Assembly: GCA_037389465.1 (NCBI GenBank)
Contig: JAZARR010000230.1
Coordinates: forward strand, 744,001-808,000
Direction of reading: 5' to 3'
Source of the DNA: Baylisascaris procyonis
Lineage: Eukaryota; Nematoda; Chromadorea; Rhabditida; Ascarididae
Length of the DNA: 64,000 bases
Made by a program: the position numbers and the translations under genes
Shown here: positions 1-12,400 of the stretch, in pieces
Layout: the number at the start of each line of letters is the position of its first letter
Numbering within the stretch: position 1 is the stretch's first letter
The notes under the pieces: generated by a model
The model's input: the letters and a program-made list of their open reading frames with translations, nothing else
Database searches by the model: none
What the model was told of the DNA's origin: nothing

Positions 1-215
1 TTCATAAATCTGTAATCCCCTTCCATAGGTGGAAAGGTGGTTGTCGTTCGCTTCATAAATCTATAATCCCCTTCCATAGGTGGAAAGGTGGTTGTCGTTC
101 GCTTCATAAATCTATAATCCCCTTCCATAGGTGGAAAGGTGGTTGTCGTTCGCTTCATAAATCTATAATCCCCTTCCATAGGTGGAAAGGTGGTTGTCGT
201 TCGCTTCATAAATCT
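1..215. repeat. 51-bp minisatellite, 3' end of the copy-1 array
   Basis: About four units of a 51-bp tandem repeat run into the left edge of the window. The unit is the same as in the large array at 27319-34709. Both arrays end in the same unit and are followed by the same non-repetitive sequence, which leads into a channel exon (315-403 here, 34809-34897 in copy 2). The array therefore sits in the same channel intron in both copies. Its full length in copy 1 lies outside the window. Confidence 0.95.
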
Positions 216-314
216 TTTGACTTATCTGCCAGATGTCTCATACGGATCCTTTGCATTTTGCATATTATTATTTGCAACCGTCGTTATTTTCCATCAAATA
301 TGAAGAAATTACAG

Positions 315-403
315 ATCTGTGCTATCAACGATTAACAGTTGGTAAAATATACGCGGGACTGCTTATTCTGGAGAATTATAGAGCGAAGAAATCCGGCACT
401 GAG
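315..403 (+). CDS. unc-2: Channel exon after the IQ region (copy 1)
   Basis: The exon follows an ATTACAG acceptor and ends at GAG before GTATGT. It starts in phase 1. A single G from the preceding exon completes an Asp codon, which fits the end of the post-IQ exon seen in copy 2 (27006-27113). The peptide continues the Cav2 motif family whose human form reads TVGKVYAALMIFDFYK (recalled from the family). The 51-bp minisatellite lies immediately upstream in the intron. Confidence 0.85.
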
Positions 404-3400
404 GTATGTAATTCGTTTATGCTAGCATATTTCTTTGTGCCATACCTCTATTATAACACATTTGATAACATGTCGTGTTATAATATTGCTACGTTTAATT
501 TCATATGAATTTGATAAGAATTTCTTAAAAAGTGATAAGGAAAGGCGTTGATAATTGGAGCAGTGATAATTGGTAAAGATGCGTTGATAATAGAAAAAAG
601 AATTAACCTAGCAGTATGAAATAGAAATTTTATTTATTTTTTTCGGTTTAAAATTTCTTATCAGTTATGTTAGTATCCCATATTTGAATTAGTTTCATCT
701 TTCTGTGCCAACAAGCATTAATTTTCATAAAGCGTCATTTGCATATCATTGATAAGCGTTGGAATTCTATGATAATGCGTGAATGTGGGGATTTAATTAT
801 TTATGCGAATGAAACTAGTGGATGAATTTTGCTTATTTTATTCCACTTAGAGATTCCATCCACTTCTTATTATTTTTTATTGGCTATTTTATGAGGTTTT
901 CTTTCATTCCATTAATTAGCCTATTATTAGCAATAAATAGCCAATAAGCATTCACCTTCATAATATGTGCTAAGCCTTAGAGACTAATTTAAGATGAATG
1001 TAGCGTTCTGTGAAGGATAGGCGCATATCCCCCCACCTTCCTTTGTAATCCCCACACACTGGACAATGTAGAGTTGGAGCAGCCGCTTTCGAGATAACTT
1101 TTAGCTCTAGAACTAGAGGAAGAGGTGGAGTTAAGTTGGCGATTCCAATTTATTCCACTGTATAGCATTTATAAAATTTGGTCAAAGTTCCCTTTTTCTA
1201 ATGCGTACGGTTATTGTTAATTATTGTCAAATCTTCCATATCACCTACCACAATTGTTGTGTTTAAATTGAGTAGAGAATGTTCGAATGAAAACGGAGGG
1301 GAGAGGGGAGCGAGGAAGAGAGGAGGTGACAAAAAGAGCCCTAATCGAATAAACATTTTATTCTTCTGGTTTTGAGGTGTCATTTGCGTGCGCTTGTAAG
1401 CCAATGATATAAAATCATAGGGTATATGAAAGTAGCAATTTATATTGCTCGTTTAGAAATGCAAAAAAGAGCGGCTGAAATCCTTCGCAATTTTCATTGA
1501 TCCATGTTTTTCAATATTCATTAGTGGCATTTAAATGCGATAGCCAATAAAACGTAGGTGGTCTATGCATGAAGACCCAATAAATTCGGCCTTAGATGCC
1601 AGCCAGCTGTTCGCATTATTGATTCGCATGGAATACCCTCATGTAATGCTGTGTGAAGATTACTATCTTTCTTTTGAGGCGGGAATCGGAGGGGAACCAA
1701 AGGCGTCAACATTTCGGAATATTACACTTTTATGAGAGAAATAGAAGTGAACTCTCTGATCGGGGATTTTCCACTTTCGTTGATCGAAATAGAAAATTTT
1801 GCCTAAATCTGGATCCTGGATCGATGAAAAACGATAAGGAAAAATAAAAATTGAGGAAAAATTTATAAAAATTCATTCGAAGGAAAAAAAAGTATGATAG
1901 GAATTGAACTCCCTCCAATCCCCGCGCAACATTATCTCTTCATGCATTCGTTTAGCAGCTAATATCTTTGCAATGCAACTGGCGTGCACAGATCGTCTAC
2001 GTTTTGTTGGTTTTCATTTTATTTTCAAGTGAAAATTGCCATTCATTTTTCTTTGTGGTGATTATCAAATTATCCTTTGCCTTAGGACTGAATTGAATTA
2101 AATTTTTTAATATTTGACTTAAAATTTGAAATATTTTAATTTAAATAAATTTAAGTGATGAATTAAATTCAGAACTTTATTTATTTATTTTTTAAAGAAA
2201 TTTACTTCTCTCATTGAATATGTTTGATTTTATTTGAATTGGATTATGCCGCTCTTGTTTTAGTTCTTAGGGAATTATATGATATGGGAGATATGCGGAT
2301 TTTGGGTATCTTTCACATCAAGTTTTCCAAATCTTAACATTTCGAGGGGATTTCTAATCTTCTTTCTATCTCATCTGCTCATAAGCACCTCTCTTCCCCC
2401 CTCCCCTTTCCTTCAGAAACGAAAAAAACATCCTTCGTCGCCAAATATTTGAATACATCAAAAGAATTTAGTGGTAGCGAATTTCAGTTGGAATTGAAAA
2501 AGCGGCAACGTGCCGCTATGCTTCTAATGAGGCGTCGGAACGCGTTTTTAAGAGCGAGCATCAGCGAAGACAGAGATGAGGTTATCTGTATCCATCTAGC
2601 TTAGTCTTACTTTTATCATCTCCACTTTTCACCTTCAACTTTCCCTTTCACGAACACCTTTACCCATTTTTACCCATCGATCCTTGTTTTCCCGTCGATC
2701 CTTGCTTCATATCACCGCTCTCCTCTAAGAAATCATATTTTATTAGTGCTATTATTCGTAATTATTGAATTAGGCATGCGGATAGAAAAATTCCCAGCAC
2801 TCGGGTATTCTTTTAAAGGTCGTACACCTTTTATTACGACTGATCTTTATTTAAATGTTTCAGTAAACGTATAATCGGGAAATTGGGGCTTTCTTGAAAA
2901 TGCTTAGGTATCGGCCATCGTTTTATCCACTCTTTTTTGAGGAGTAATCTTCAACGTTTCGTAGCGCTTCCCATTCATTGGGAACACAGTTAGAAGTGTG
3001 CGCTTGCTACTCGGCGTTCTACAAAATCTTTGCTGTAGAAAAGAACATCTAGAGCATGACAACAATATTTGAGATAGGCAATCTAAGTGATTTACTAATT
3101 TCCCGTATATTATTTTTCTATAATCGTATTCATATAACATCGTTACGTCATTTATTCTGATTTTTTTTTTAAGTAACCAAATTTGGGAAAAGAGTGCATT
3201 TTTGTCATTGAAAAGAGTACATTAAAAATTCGGGTGGCGGAGTCGAATAACCAATATATCGGATGATTTCGCTGATATTCACTTCTGGTTATTTTCCCAA
3301 ATTCCTTTTCAAGAACTGCTAGAAAAAAGTTGGTCATTTAATATTATAGGCATAAAAGTATAGCTAACCTACTAAGCATCGACAATCACTTCCGCTGATT

Positions 3401-6400
3401 TTGCATTTAGTCATCTCTTCAGAAACTGGAAGCTCTTAGACGGAGGAGGGAGGGGGTAGGGGAGGAAGGGGATAATCTCGAAAAGTTCACAAATTCTTTC
3501 AAATAAAATTTGTTCGAAAAAGGTGGCATCAAAAATTTTGAAACCTTCTAAAATACAAGGGGGGGAGGTTGGCTTGAGCAGGAGTAGGTAGATACATAAG
3601 TAGAGCATGCAGAAGATCACCCTCACTCTCGATTCAGTGTTCGATCTAAGCGGGTAAACGTTTTGTTGGGTTTAAATATTCGATCAAACGTCTTGGCTTT
3701 GTTTGCACTACCTACTGTTGTTACAAAAGAATTAATCAATACAAAGTGGGCAAATACAAATGCCCATAGAAGCGAAAGATGAGTTAGTGATGCAATTGCT
3801 GTTCCATTATACCATCAAGTGCTTGTTTATTCATCTGATGAATTTCTTGAAAAACGAATGAAGCCTTTGAGTTGAAATTTTCGTTCGTTGTTGATTTTCA
3901 CTTTTTTTTTCAGTTGCAACTTTTAGTTAGATATGGAGTTTTGATTTTAATCTGAGTTTTTTTTCATTTCTCAAATTTCTGTTCCAGTGTAATTTATCGC
4001 AGTTTACAATTCGTAGTTTAAGATTTAATTAAATGCGATCAATTAGTAGCCTTATTAAATTTTATTTAAGCTTTATTTCTTTTTTTTTTTCCTCCACTAT
4101 TTTCTCATTTCTATTTCATTTCTTCGCTTTTTATTCACTCTCACTCTTTTTTTAAAGTTTTCTCTAACAAAGTTTCATATTGCATGTAAATTGGATTTTT
4201 TTTTCAGCGCTTCCGGTAAGAAATTTCCTCAGAAAATCTTTTTTTATTATTATTTTTATCATTTTCTGTATTTCTAATTAAGTTCCAATTTTTGTTCAAT
4301 TTATGATGTGTTGAAATGTATTATTATTATTCAACGATTCATCGTAGCACTTTTATTTGTATAATAGAAGTGCCGAATAAACAATTGAATATATTTGAGA
4401 GATATCGTTTAGATTAGTATTTGCTAAAAGGTTATACTTAAATGTGAAGTTTATTAAATATTTAAATATGAAGTGTATTTATTATAAGTATCGAATTTAG
4501 AATAGATAATATTTCAAAACTAAACACAAATTTGCATGTGTCGACGGTTGTGGTGTGCCTCATTCTTTGTTTTGATCAATCCGTTGTTGTTGTTTGTATA
4601 CTCAATTAAGTGAGGAATTTCGTCCGCCTTTCCATTGTCATGAGGAGAACATTAGTCGATAGGCTTTTGCTTAGGCTTAGGCTTAATCTTAGGCTTGGGC
4701 TTAGGCTTAGGCTTCGCTTAGGCTACCGATAGGTAGCATTCGAATTTTTCTTCCAAAATGTTTTGTCACCTTCTCCTTCGTCTCCTCCTCCCCTCCCTTT
4801 GCGACTCCCTTCTCTTGCTCATCTCCCTGTAACGACCACCATGTCATTTTGTGACGATTGTTGCCTGCGCTTAGGCTTAGGCTTACATATGCGCTTAGGC
4901 TTAGGCTTGAATGCAGGCTTAGGCTTAGGCTTAGGCTTAAGCTTAGGCTTAAGTTTATTCTTGGGCTTAGGCTACTCTAAAGCTTAGGCTTAGGCTTAAG
5001 TTTAGGCTTAGGCTTGGGCTTAGGCATAGGCTTAGGCTTAGGCTTAGGCTTGGGTTGGGCTACCGATAGGTAGCATTCCAGTTTTTCTTCCAAAATATTT
5101 TCTGATCTTCTCCTTCGTCTCCTCTTCCCCTCCCTTTCCGAGTCTCTTCTCTTGCTCATCTCCCTGTGACGACCACCATATCATCTTGTAACGATTGTTG
5201 CCTGCGCTTAGGCTTAGGTTTGGGTATACGTTTAGGCTTTTTCTTAGGCCAAGGCTTGCCTACTCTTAATCTTAGGCGTAGCCTTAGGCTTAAACTCAGT
5301 CTTAGACTTGGACTTACCCTTAGGGCTTACGCTTAGGGCTTGCGCTTAGGTTTAGGCTTATGGCTTACGCTTAGACTTAGGCTGTGGCTTAGGCTTAGGC
5401 TTAGGCTTAAGTTTAGGCTTAGACTTAGGCTTAATCTTATTCTTAAGTTTATTCTTAGGCTTAGGCTAATCTTAAGCTTAGGCTTATGCTTAAGTTTAAT
5501 CTTAGGCTTGGGCTTAGGCTAAGGCTTAGGCTTAGGCCTAGGCTTAAGTTCAAGCTCAGGCTTAGGCTAATCTTAAGCTTAGGCTTAGACTTAGGCTTTG
5601 GCTTACGCTTAGGCTTAGGCTTAAGTATACTTAGGCTTAGGCTTAAGTTTAGGCTCAGGCTTAGGCTAATCTTAGGATTAGTCTTAAGCTTAGGCTTAAG
5701 TTTAGGCTTAGGTTTAGGCTAATCTTAAGCTTATCCTTAAGCTTAGGCTTAGTCTTAGGCTTATGCTTAGGCTTAGGCCTAGGCTTACTCTTATGCTTAG
5801 GCTTAGGCTTATGCTTAGGCTTAAGTTTAGGCTTAGGCTTGTGCTTAGACTTAGGTTTAAGTTTAAGTTTAGCTTAGGCTTAGGCTTATGATTAGGCTAC
5901 CGATAGGTACTCTTTCGACTTAGATGATGCGACAATTTTGACGTAATAAGCAATTTCTAGTGTTATTAAATTTCGCAACAATTCTCCTACTGATGATTTT
6001 CTATTCGCTTATGGGAAAAGGTTGCGTTTAATTTTTAGAGTTTAATATTGTTAGCTTATATGGTATACGAATAAAGAATCTGAAAAAATGTTGAAACGGT
6101 CATTAATTTGCTGCTGTAACTTTAATTTTTTTTACAAATTTGTTGTTGTTGTTCTTGTGTTTTTGTTTTTGTTTTTGTTTTTTTGAAGATGCAGTTATAG
6201 CGTTGCTGGTTTGATGCCTCATATCTATAACAAAAAATATTTCTAATTTTATTGATGTAACGATTAAGATTGTCCAAATATTTTCAGCGACCTTATTCGT
6301 TATTTTCAACACTAGTCGATACGATTAAAGCGGCAAAAAGTTCCGATAGTATCGAAAGAGAAAATCAAACACCGGATCAACATGCGAATCGACAACAGCG

Positions 6401-9400
6401 TCCTTTACCCGCACCGTTAGTTCTTTTTTTCCCGAAATATATTTTTAGCGTATTTTTACGTAGGATGAAATATTTGTTCCCAGCAATACTCTGTAGGATT
6501 TTGAGAGCAAGTACGACGAGTCATAGGTGAACTGTTTATTCGGGGAATGCATTAGGGTGGCGTGTGTACCCACCCCCAATGTAGGTCACTGGATAAGGAC
6601 TGGCTTCAATAGCGAGTTGATGCGAATGAAAAGGAATTGCGAATGATGAGCACACTCACCTCGGATGTTATAGTAGAGGCGCTGCTCTGCTTACGAGGGG
6701 GGGGGGGTGGTTATAGAGAGGGAGAGGGTGGAGGAGAGAGGAAGCAGTTATTCGGCAATTAGAGATACTAGGTCTTTGATTGACTGTGTTCCTTGTTCTA
6801 AAAACGGAATACAACCGTGTCGTTGGGTTGTTTGGTAGGAGTTGATGTAATATGATTTATGAACGATAAAAAAGCACAAAGATTGTTGGTTTATTGGAAG
6901 AAAATAGAGAGGGAGGTTATTAATAACGATGGAATAAAGGGAGGAGAGGGAGGTTATTAATAACCACTTACGTTTTTACTGTTCGATTAGGCTTCATGAA
7001 TCTCCGCATTGTATCGTCCAAAGTCTATCAATTAGGCTTGAGATTCGCTTTGAACTTTGCACAAGAAGTGGTATCGTGCTCTATAATCACATACACGAAC
7101 ATCATGACTCACTCGTAAACGGAATCAGATGCCGTTCAAATAAAGCTGAAACTATGGAGTTTCATTGATAAAGTTACGAGCATTTTTGCTAGAACATAAG
7201 CGTCTACTCTTCGAGACGCAGTCAGCTGTAGAACGAGAAGCTGCACCTGTCGTAACCTAGAGCTAACTTTTGCAACATCGTGAACTACCTCATGACCTAT
7301 TTTGAGTTTTACGTTTTTAGTAGCGTTACTGGCTACGCATGTTTCTCCAGATAATTAATTGAACCATTAAGTGATATTCGCGATATTACCACCGACGCAA
7401 CACAATGCTATTTCGCAATAAAGCACAGCGCGTCGGTTGCAAAATTTGGGAGAGTGCCAACAAGTGCGTTATTTTATTCAAATTTACTTCTGTTTATTTT
7501 ATGCTTTAAATTTCTAAAATTTTCTATTTGCAGTGAAAAAATGAGTGCCACTCGTCGTTTGTCGGATATGTTCTCAAGAATACGTACCCGCGATGTGAAT
7601 GTCAACGTCGGCCAGGTAATTTCTTCGTTGATTTTTAATTTCATTTCATTTTAGTAGCGGAACGTAGAAAGGTTTTCGACAATATGAGTAATTAGATAAT
7701 TTATAGTATTTGCTGATGCAAAAGAATAGAAAAAATTGAGATGACAGCTGTGAAGATAGAAGCTAATATAGAATTTTTTCAAAATTCTTTAATATTTAAA
7801 TTTGTATCTTTTTTTGCAAATGCGCAGTTGTGCAAAATTTATATCTTCTAGATCTCAATGAGGTCTAGAAGATATAAATTTTTGAAATTCTTATAATTAT
7901 GGCGCAATCATGCGTTACATTAGGGATAATGGCTAGAAGAAATGAGGTGAAAGTTATCGTATGAGCTCTAAAAGTGAAACGTTTACCCACACGGATCTTG
8001 AATGAAGATCGCACATCTCGTTGATTATGATGTAACATCCTAACGGATAAACTAATGCTACAACACTAATAATTTTTTGTTGAGCTTATCAGCCGTTCCA
8101 TGAGTTATCCGGAAGTTCATTTATTTATGCAGGAATGTATGCATGATTTTGTTGCAAAAAACCCGATTGAGGCTCCACTCCTATAGCCAGCTATCTGTTC
8201 GGTTTGACTGGGTGGTGCAATATGGTTTATGGGGCTGATTCACCTATTCAACGATAAAATTTACTATTTTTATGGATTATCTTTTTAAATATTTCTCGTG
8301 GAAATTCACTTCATTATATTTCAACAAATTTCAATTTCAAGTTACTTTTTTCCCACTCTCCTTAAGCGAAGCAAATTATTCGGGTTTTAGCACCAACTTG
8401 ACTCTGTTTCTAGCGTTATCCAAACAGCACGAGTGATTACCGAGATTCGTATACCCGTGACGCGAATTCTATATACGATGAGGTAATATTGCGTGTGTGT
8501 GTGTGTGCCGAGTGTATTTCTTGTGTTTTGCATAGTTATAGGGACAGTAGCGCACCTTTGCACCTTATATAGTGTGCAGCTAGGCTGGCACCAGCTTTTA
8601 TTGCTATATTTTGTTTTAATCACATAGAGTGTGTCGATATAGACCGTTATCCATATTTTGGATGAATGCTTGCACTTCCACATGTTTCATTGAAAGATCC
8701 GATATTCGTCTTATTATTGAATATTTTTCATTGATTCAATCCTTATATAGGCGTATCTCTTAGAAGCCTTTCCAACACTTTATTCCATCATTTATGATGA
8801 TTCATTTCAATATTGCAGTTCGTTTATTTCTTGCTTTCAACTAGCACATATTTGTCTGCTTCCTCTATCACATACTATGTTATTCGTTTATCACACTATT
8901 TATCTTTGTGGTGATCCAGCACGAGCTCACTTCTTTTCTTTTCTTTTTTTTTTGTTATTTGAAATTAAATAGGGAAACGTGCTAGGAGAATGGTGCAACG
9001 TTACCGCTTATCAGATCAATTTGTAATATAAACGAGAAATAGGTGGTACGGCTTCTATTAGCAGTGCATCTATATTTAGGTGATCGATTCGCTCATATGC
9101 AAATTTTGCAGACAATCAATTTTTATGCGCTTTTTGAAAATTTGCATTTATATAGTGCGGCATTAGGTATGTACACATATATCCTTGTCTATCTGTCATA
9201 TTTAAACTTTCGAACTATTCGATATCTAATGTTAATATCCGACTTGATTCATGCTTAAAAAATTTTTTATTCACTGGGGTAGTTTTAAAAATTGTCTTGT
9301 ATTTTTATCCAGTTGAACTTCCGGTCAATTTGGTAAGAAAAAAAAACAATTTTTGATAGATCATTTATGTCAGCGGTTGAGTCAATCGAAATTTAGCTGC

Positions 9401-12400
9401 GATAGGCGCATTTTCTTATTTATTTGCGTTCCATACTCTGTATGCTATGAAAATTTGTATTTGCGCGTTTTTGTTCGATTATAACGCAACTAATATATGA
9501 GAAAGGCTTTTTTTGTTTTGTTTTGTTTGTTTCATGTAAAAGCATTTTAAAATGCGCTAAACGAAAAGTGAAAAAAATCGTAAATTTTGCGGAAGAATAA
9601 GTGCAATTTAGTGATGAAAGCAAGCGCTAGTTCTCTTATCAATAGCTTATCTTATCACCGAATCCCAAATTGACATATTGCATTGCCTCTCATCCCTCCA
9701 CCCCCCTCTCCTCTTCTTCCATTCTAACCAATTTCTCCGCTGAGGCAACAAATACGTATTTGACGAAACTGATAACATTTGTTTATCGCTATTTGAATAG
9801 TGCAGTTTCCGGTGAAGTATACTTTATTTTTTTCTTTTATTCCACACGCTTTTCTCATTAGTTCACGCTTAATCGTCACCTATAGAATCTATGTTTTTGA
9901 AATTTTTGTTTTTCTCAGAATTATGAGGGAGTTTATCAAATTTCTAACGATTTTTATTTACGTTTAATTCATAAAAATTTCCTAAAGGAGTGTATTTTTT
10001 TTGGAGTTGCAGAGAATGATCGCATGTACGCATGAAGAACCTAGAGAATTGAGTGCGATTGAGCTCGTCAAATCTAAGGTCAGAGTTTTACTGAGATGAA
10101 CGCTTGGAATGGCCTACTTGGTAATATAACTAACACGCTGCATGCTTTTTCTTTTTCTTTTTTTTTTTTTTTGCACCGCACATATTGCACGAATTTCACT
10201 AGTTAATAAAGCTCATCTATATGACTCATCAAACTTTATAGATATGGAATTAAATTAGAATTTATTCAGCTAAATTTTCTTCGTTTGGTAGCAAATTCAC
10301 CTAGCTTCGAAATGTAAGCGTGGTATTTTACGTAGACAAAAAATCCGAATCTAAAACCCTTTTAGGATCGATATATGTCAAATATATCAACTCATAGTGA
10401 GCAATTTGTGCTGAGTGCTTACGATCAGTTTTTTTTTTTTCATACGCTAACTGTAGAATAGAATAGAATTTCTAGTAAAAACGGGTAAGTATTAAGGGCA
10501 CTGATTTTTCCTCGACTCAATTTCTCATCGAATGAGTCGAGGAAAAATAGGGTACCTCATCGAATGAGTCGAGGAACGGAAGATAAGCTATAAGTAATTT
10601 AGAGCGTTTATAGTATCTGGCTATGAATTGAACTATTTGCTTTCGAGATGAGTAATTCTCTACCACGATATTGGTGCTCCTAATGCATAGCAATTGCATG
10701 CACTAACATTATATGGGTAAATTTCTGGGCAGCATGCCAAAATTTCTTTTTTTGTGGTTATATGACATATTTTTAATTCATGGACTGTATATATTTAAAA
10801 AAAAAAAATTATTGCATACACTTATAGTTAGAAATTTATATAAGCTGAAATTTTTATTGAAATAAGAGCGTGTCTTAATGCAATTTCATTATTGCAGTTG
10901 CAATAAAAAGTCAAATTGTTGCAAATTCTATATAGTTAAAAAATAATATTTGGATAACTATTTTATTAATTCAAAGAAAATCACTGATTCGCTTAGATAA
11001 TATTCCATGCGTCCGTAGTTTTTTTTTTTATTTTTTGCCAATGGGTTTAAATATTGTCACATTAGCTTTGAAAAATTTTTTCGTTTCTTTTTTGCCCAAA
11101 TATGCAACGAGTAATGAGCTGTGTACCATAAAGGTTTTATAGACGAGTGGCTTTATCAGTGAGAATCGAAATATCAACGTTGAATGCGAAAATAACCACT
11201 TCATAGCTCTTCGTTTTTTTTTTTTTTTTTTTTTGTTGTTATTGTGACATCTCCATAGGTACGAACGAATTATAAATAAGGGAGTTCCTTTTTCGAATTC
11301 CAAATCTATTTTTAAATTCGGTTTCGTGATTTAAACATTTCAAGGGGAGCGCTTTCTCAATTGAGAAACTACTATTTGCATCTCAAAGATCCGATAAAAT
11401 GCTTTAAGTTGAAATTGGTGTACTTGTGTTTGTGCAACTCATCTTTTTTTCGAAATACTTTTATGTGATAATTTAAATTATTTGTTATTACTTTTTGAAG
11501 AGAATTTTATTGAGCATATGACGTCACCGAATGTGATGATTATGTCACTGTTAAAAAGATATATTAATTTGCGTAAGTTTTATTGGTATTTATTTGCATA
11601 AGTTTTATCGGTATTAGTTTGCATAAGTTTTATTGATTAAGTTATAGCGTCGTTTTACAGACACAACAATTATTACCGTCAACACGATCACGCTCTCCTT
11701 CACCACATTATAGAAGCAATATTCCTCGATCACCTACACCACCTTCACCTTCCGAACGTTATAACGACTATTGTAAGTATTTGTCATACATAATGTTCAG
11801 GTGAAATTGTCCCCCTTACTTTAGCCTCCCCCCACATCCGGCTCATCGAAATGGTATTTAGATATGATATGTTCGTTTGTTTTTCAGTGTATCTTTATTA
11901 ACTATCATTCGGGGTGTCAGATATTCTTTATTGTATTATACGAAATAACCGTGGATTTGATTTTTTTTTTTTTTTGAAGATGATGTCATCAGCAAAATTC
12001 ATATCAGCAGCTGTGAATTTGGTGCTCAAATGCTGAAATATTAGCAGACAAGCGGAAGTGATTTTAATTCATAGCTAACTCTTAGTTAAAATGTCCCCCC
12101 CCCCTCTCATCTTCATCAATCAGGCAACGTATATTCGTTTCGTTGTTTAAGATTCTTTGTAAATTAAAAAGGATAACGCAACTGAATGACTATAAATTCT
12201 ATGACAGCATTAATAATCCGATTTGTTGAATTCAACTCTATAGATTAGTTTAATTTAAGGTCGTTCGCATATTCTGATTCATAATATTTTTATTCTTTAG
12301 CAGCGAGTGGACCGAATGATCGCTCACCATATAGAGGACGAAGTATGGGTGCCGCTGGTCATCTAGTTCAACAACCAAGACCAACTCTACTTTACAGGTT

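Larger units (their letters stand above)
7616..11660. other. Channel intron, copy 1; no gene seen
   Basis: This AT-rich intron contains no exon that I can support. It holds the long hairpin at 7834-7883, a short GT run near 8492-8507 and a hairpin with a direct repeat at 10503-10575. Almost all of it, from 7764 onward, is missing from copy 2. Confidence 0.65.

Noticed and set aside
4763..5722. Open frames rich in Leu, Gly and Arg (and Lys/Pro on the minus strand)
   Set aside because: They are translations of the TTAGGC hexamer and have no biological coding signal.
4661..5910. A true chromosome end
   Set aside because: The hexamers are degenerate, and the channel gene continues on both sides in the same orientation.
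8387..8683. A 98-codon minus-strand frame in a channel intron
   Set aside because: No homology or splice support is visible, and the length is expected by chance.
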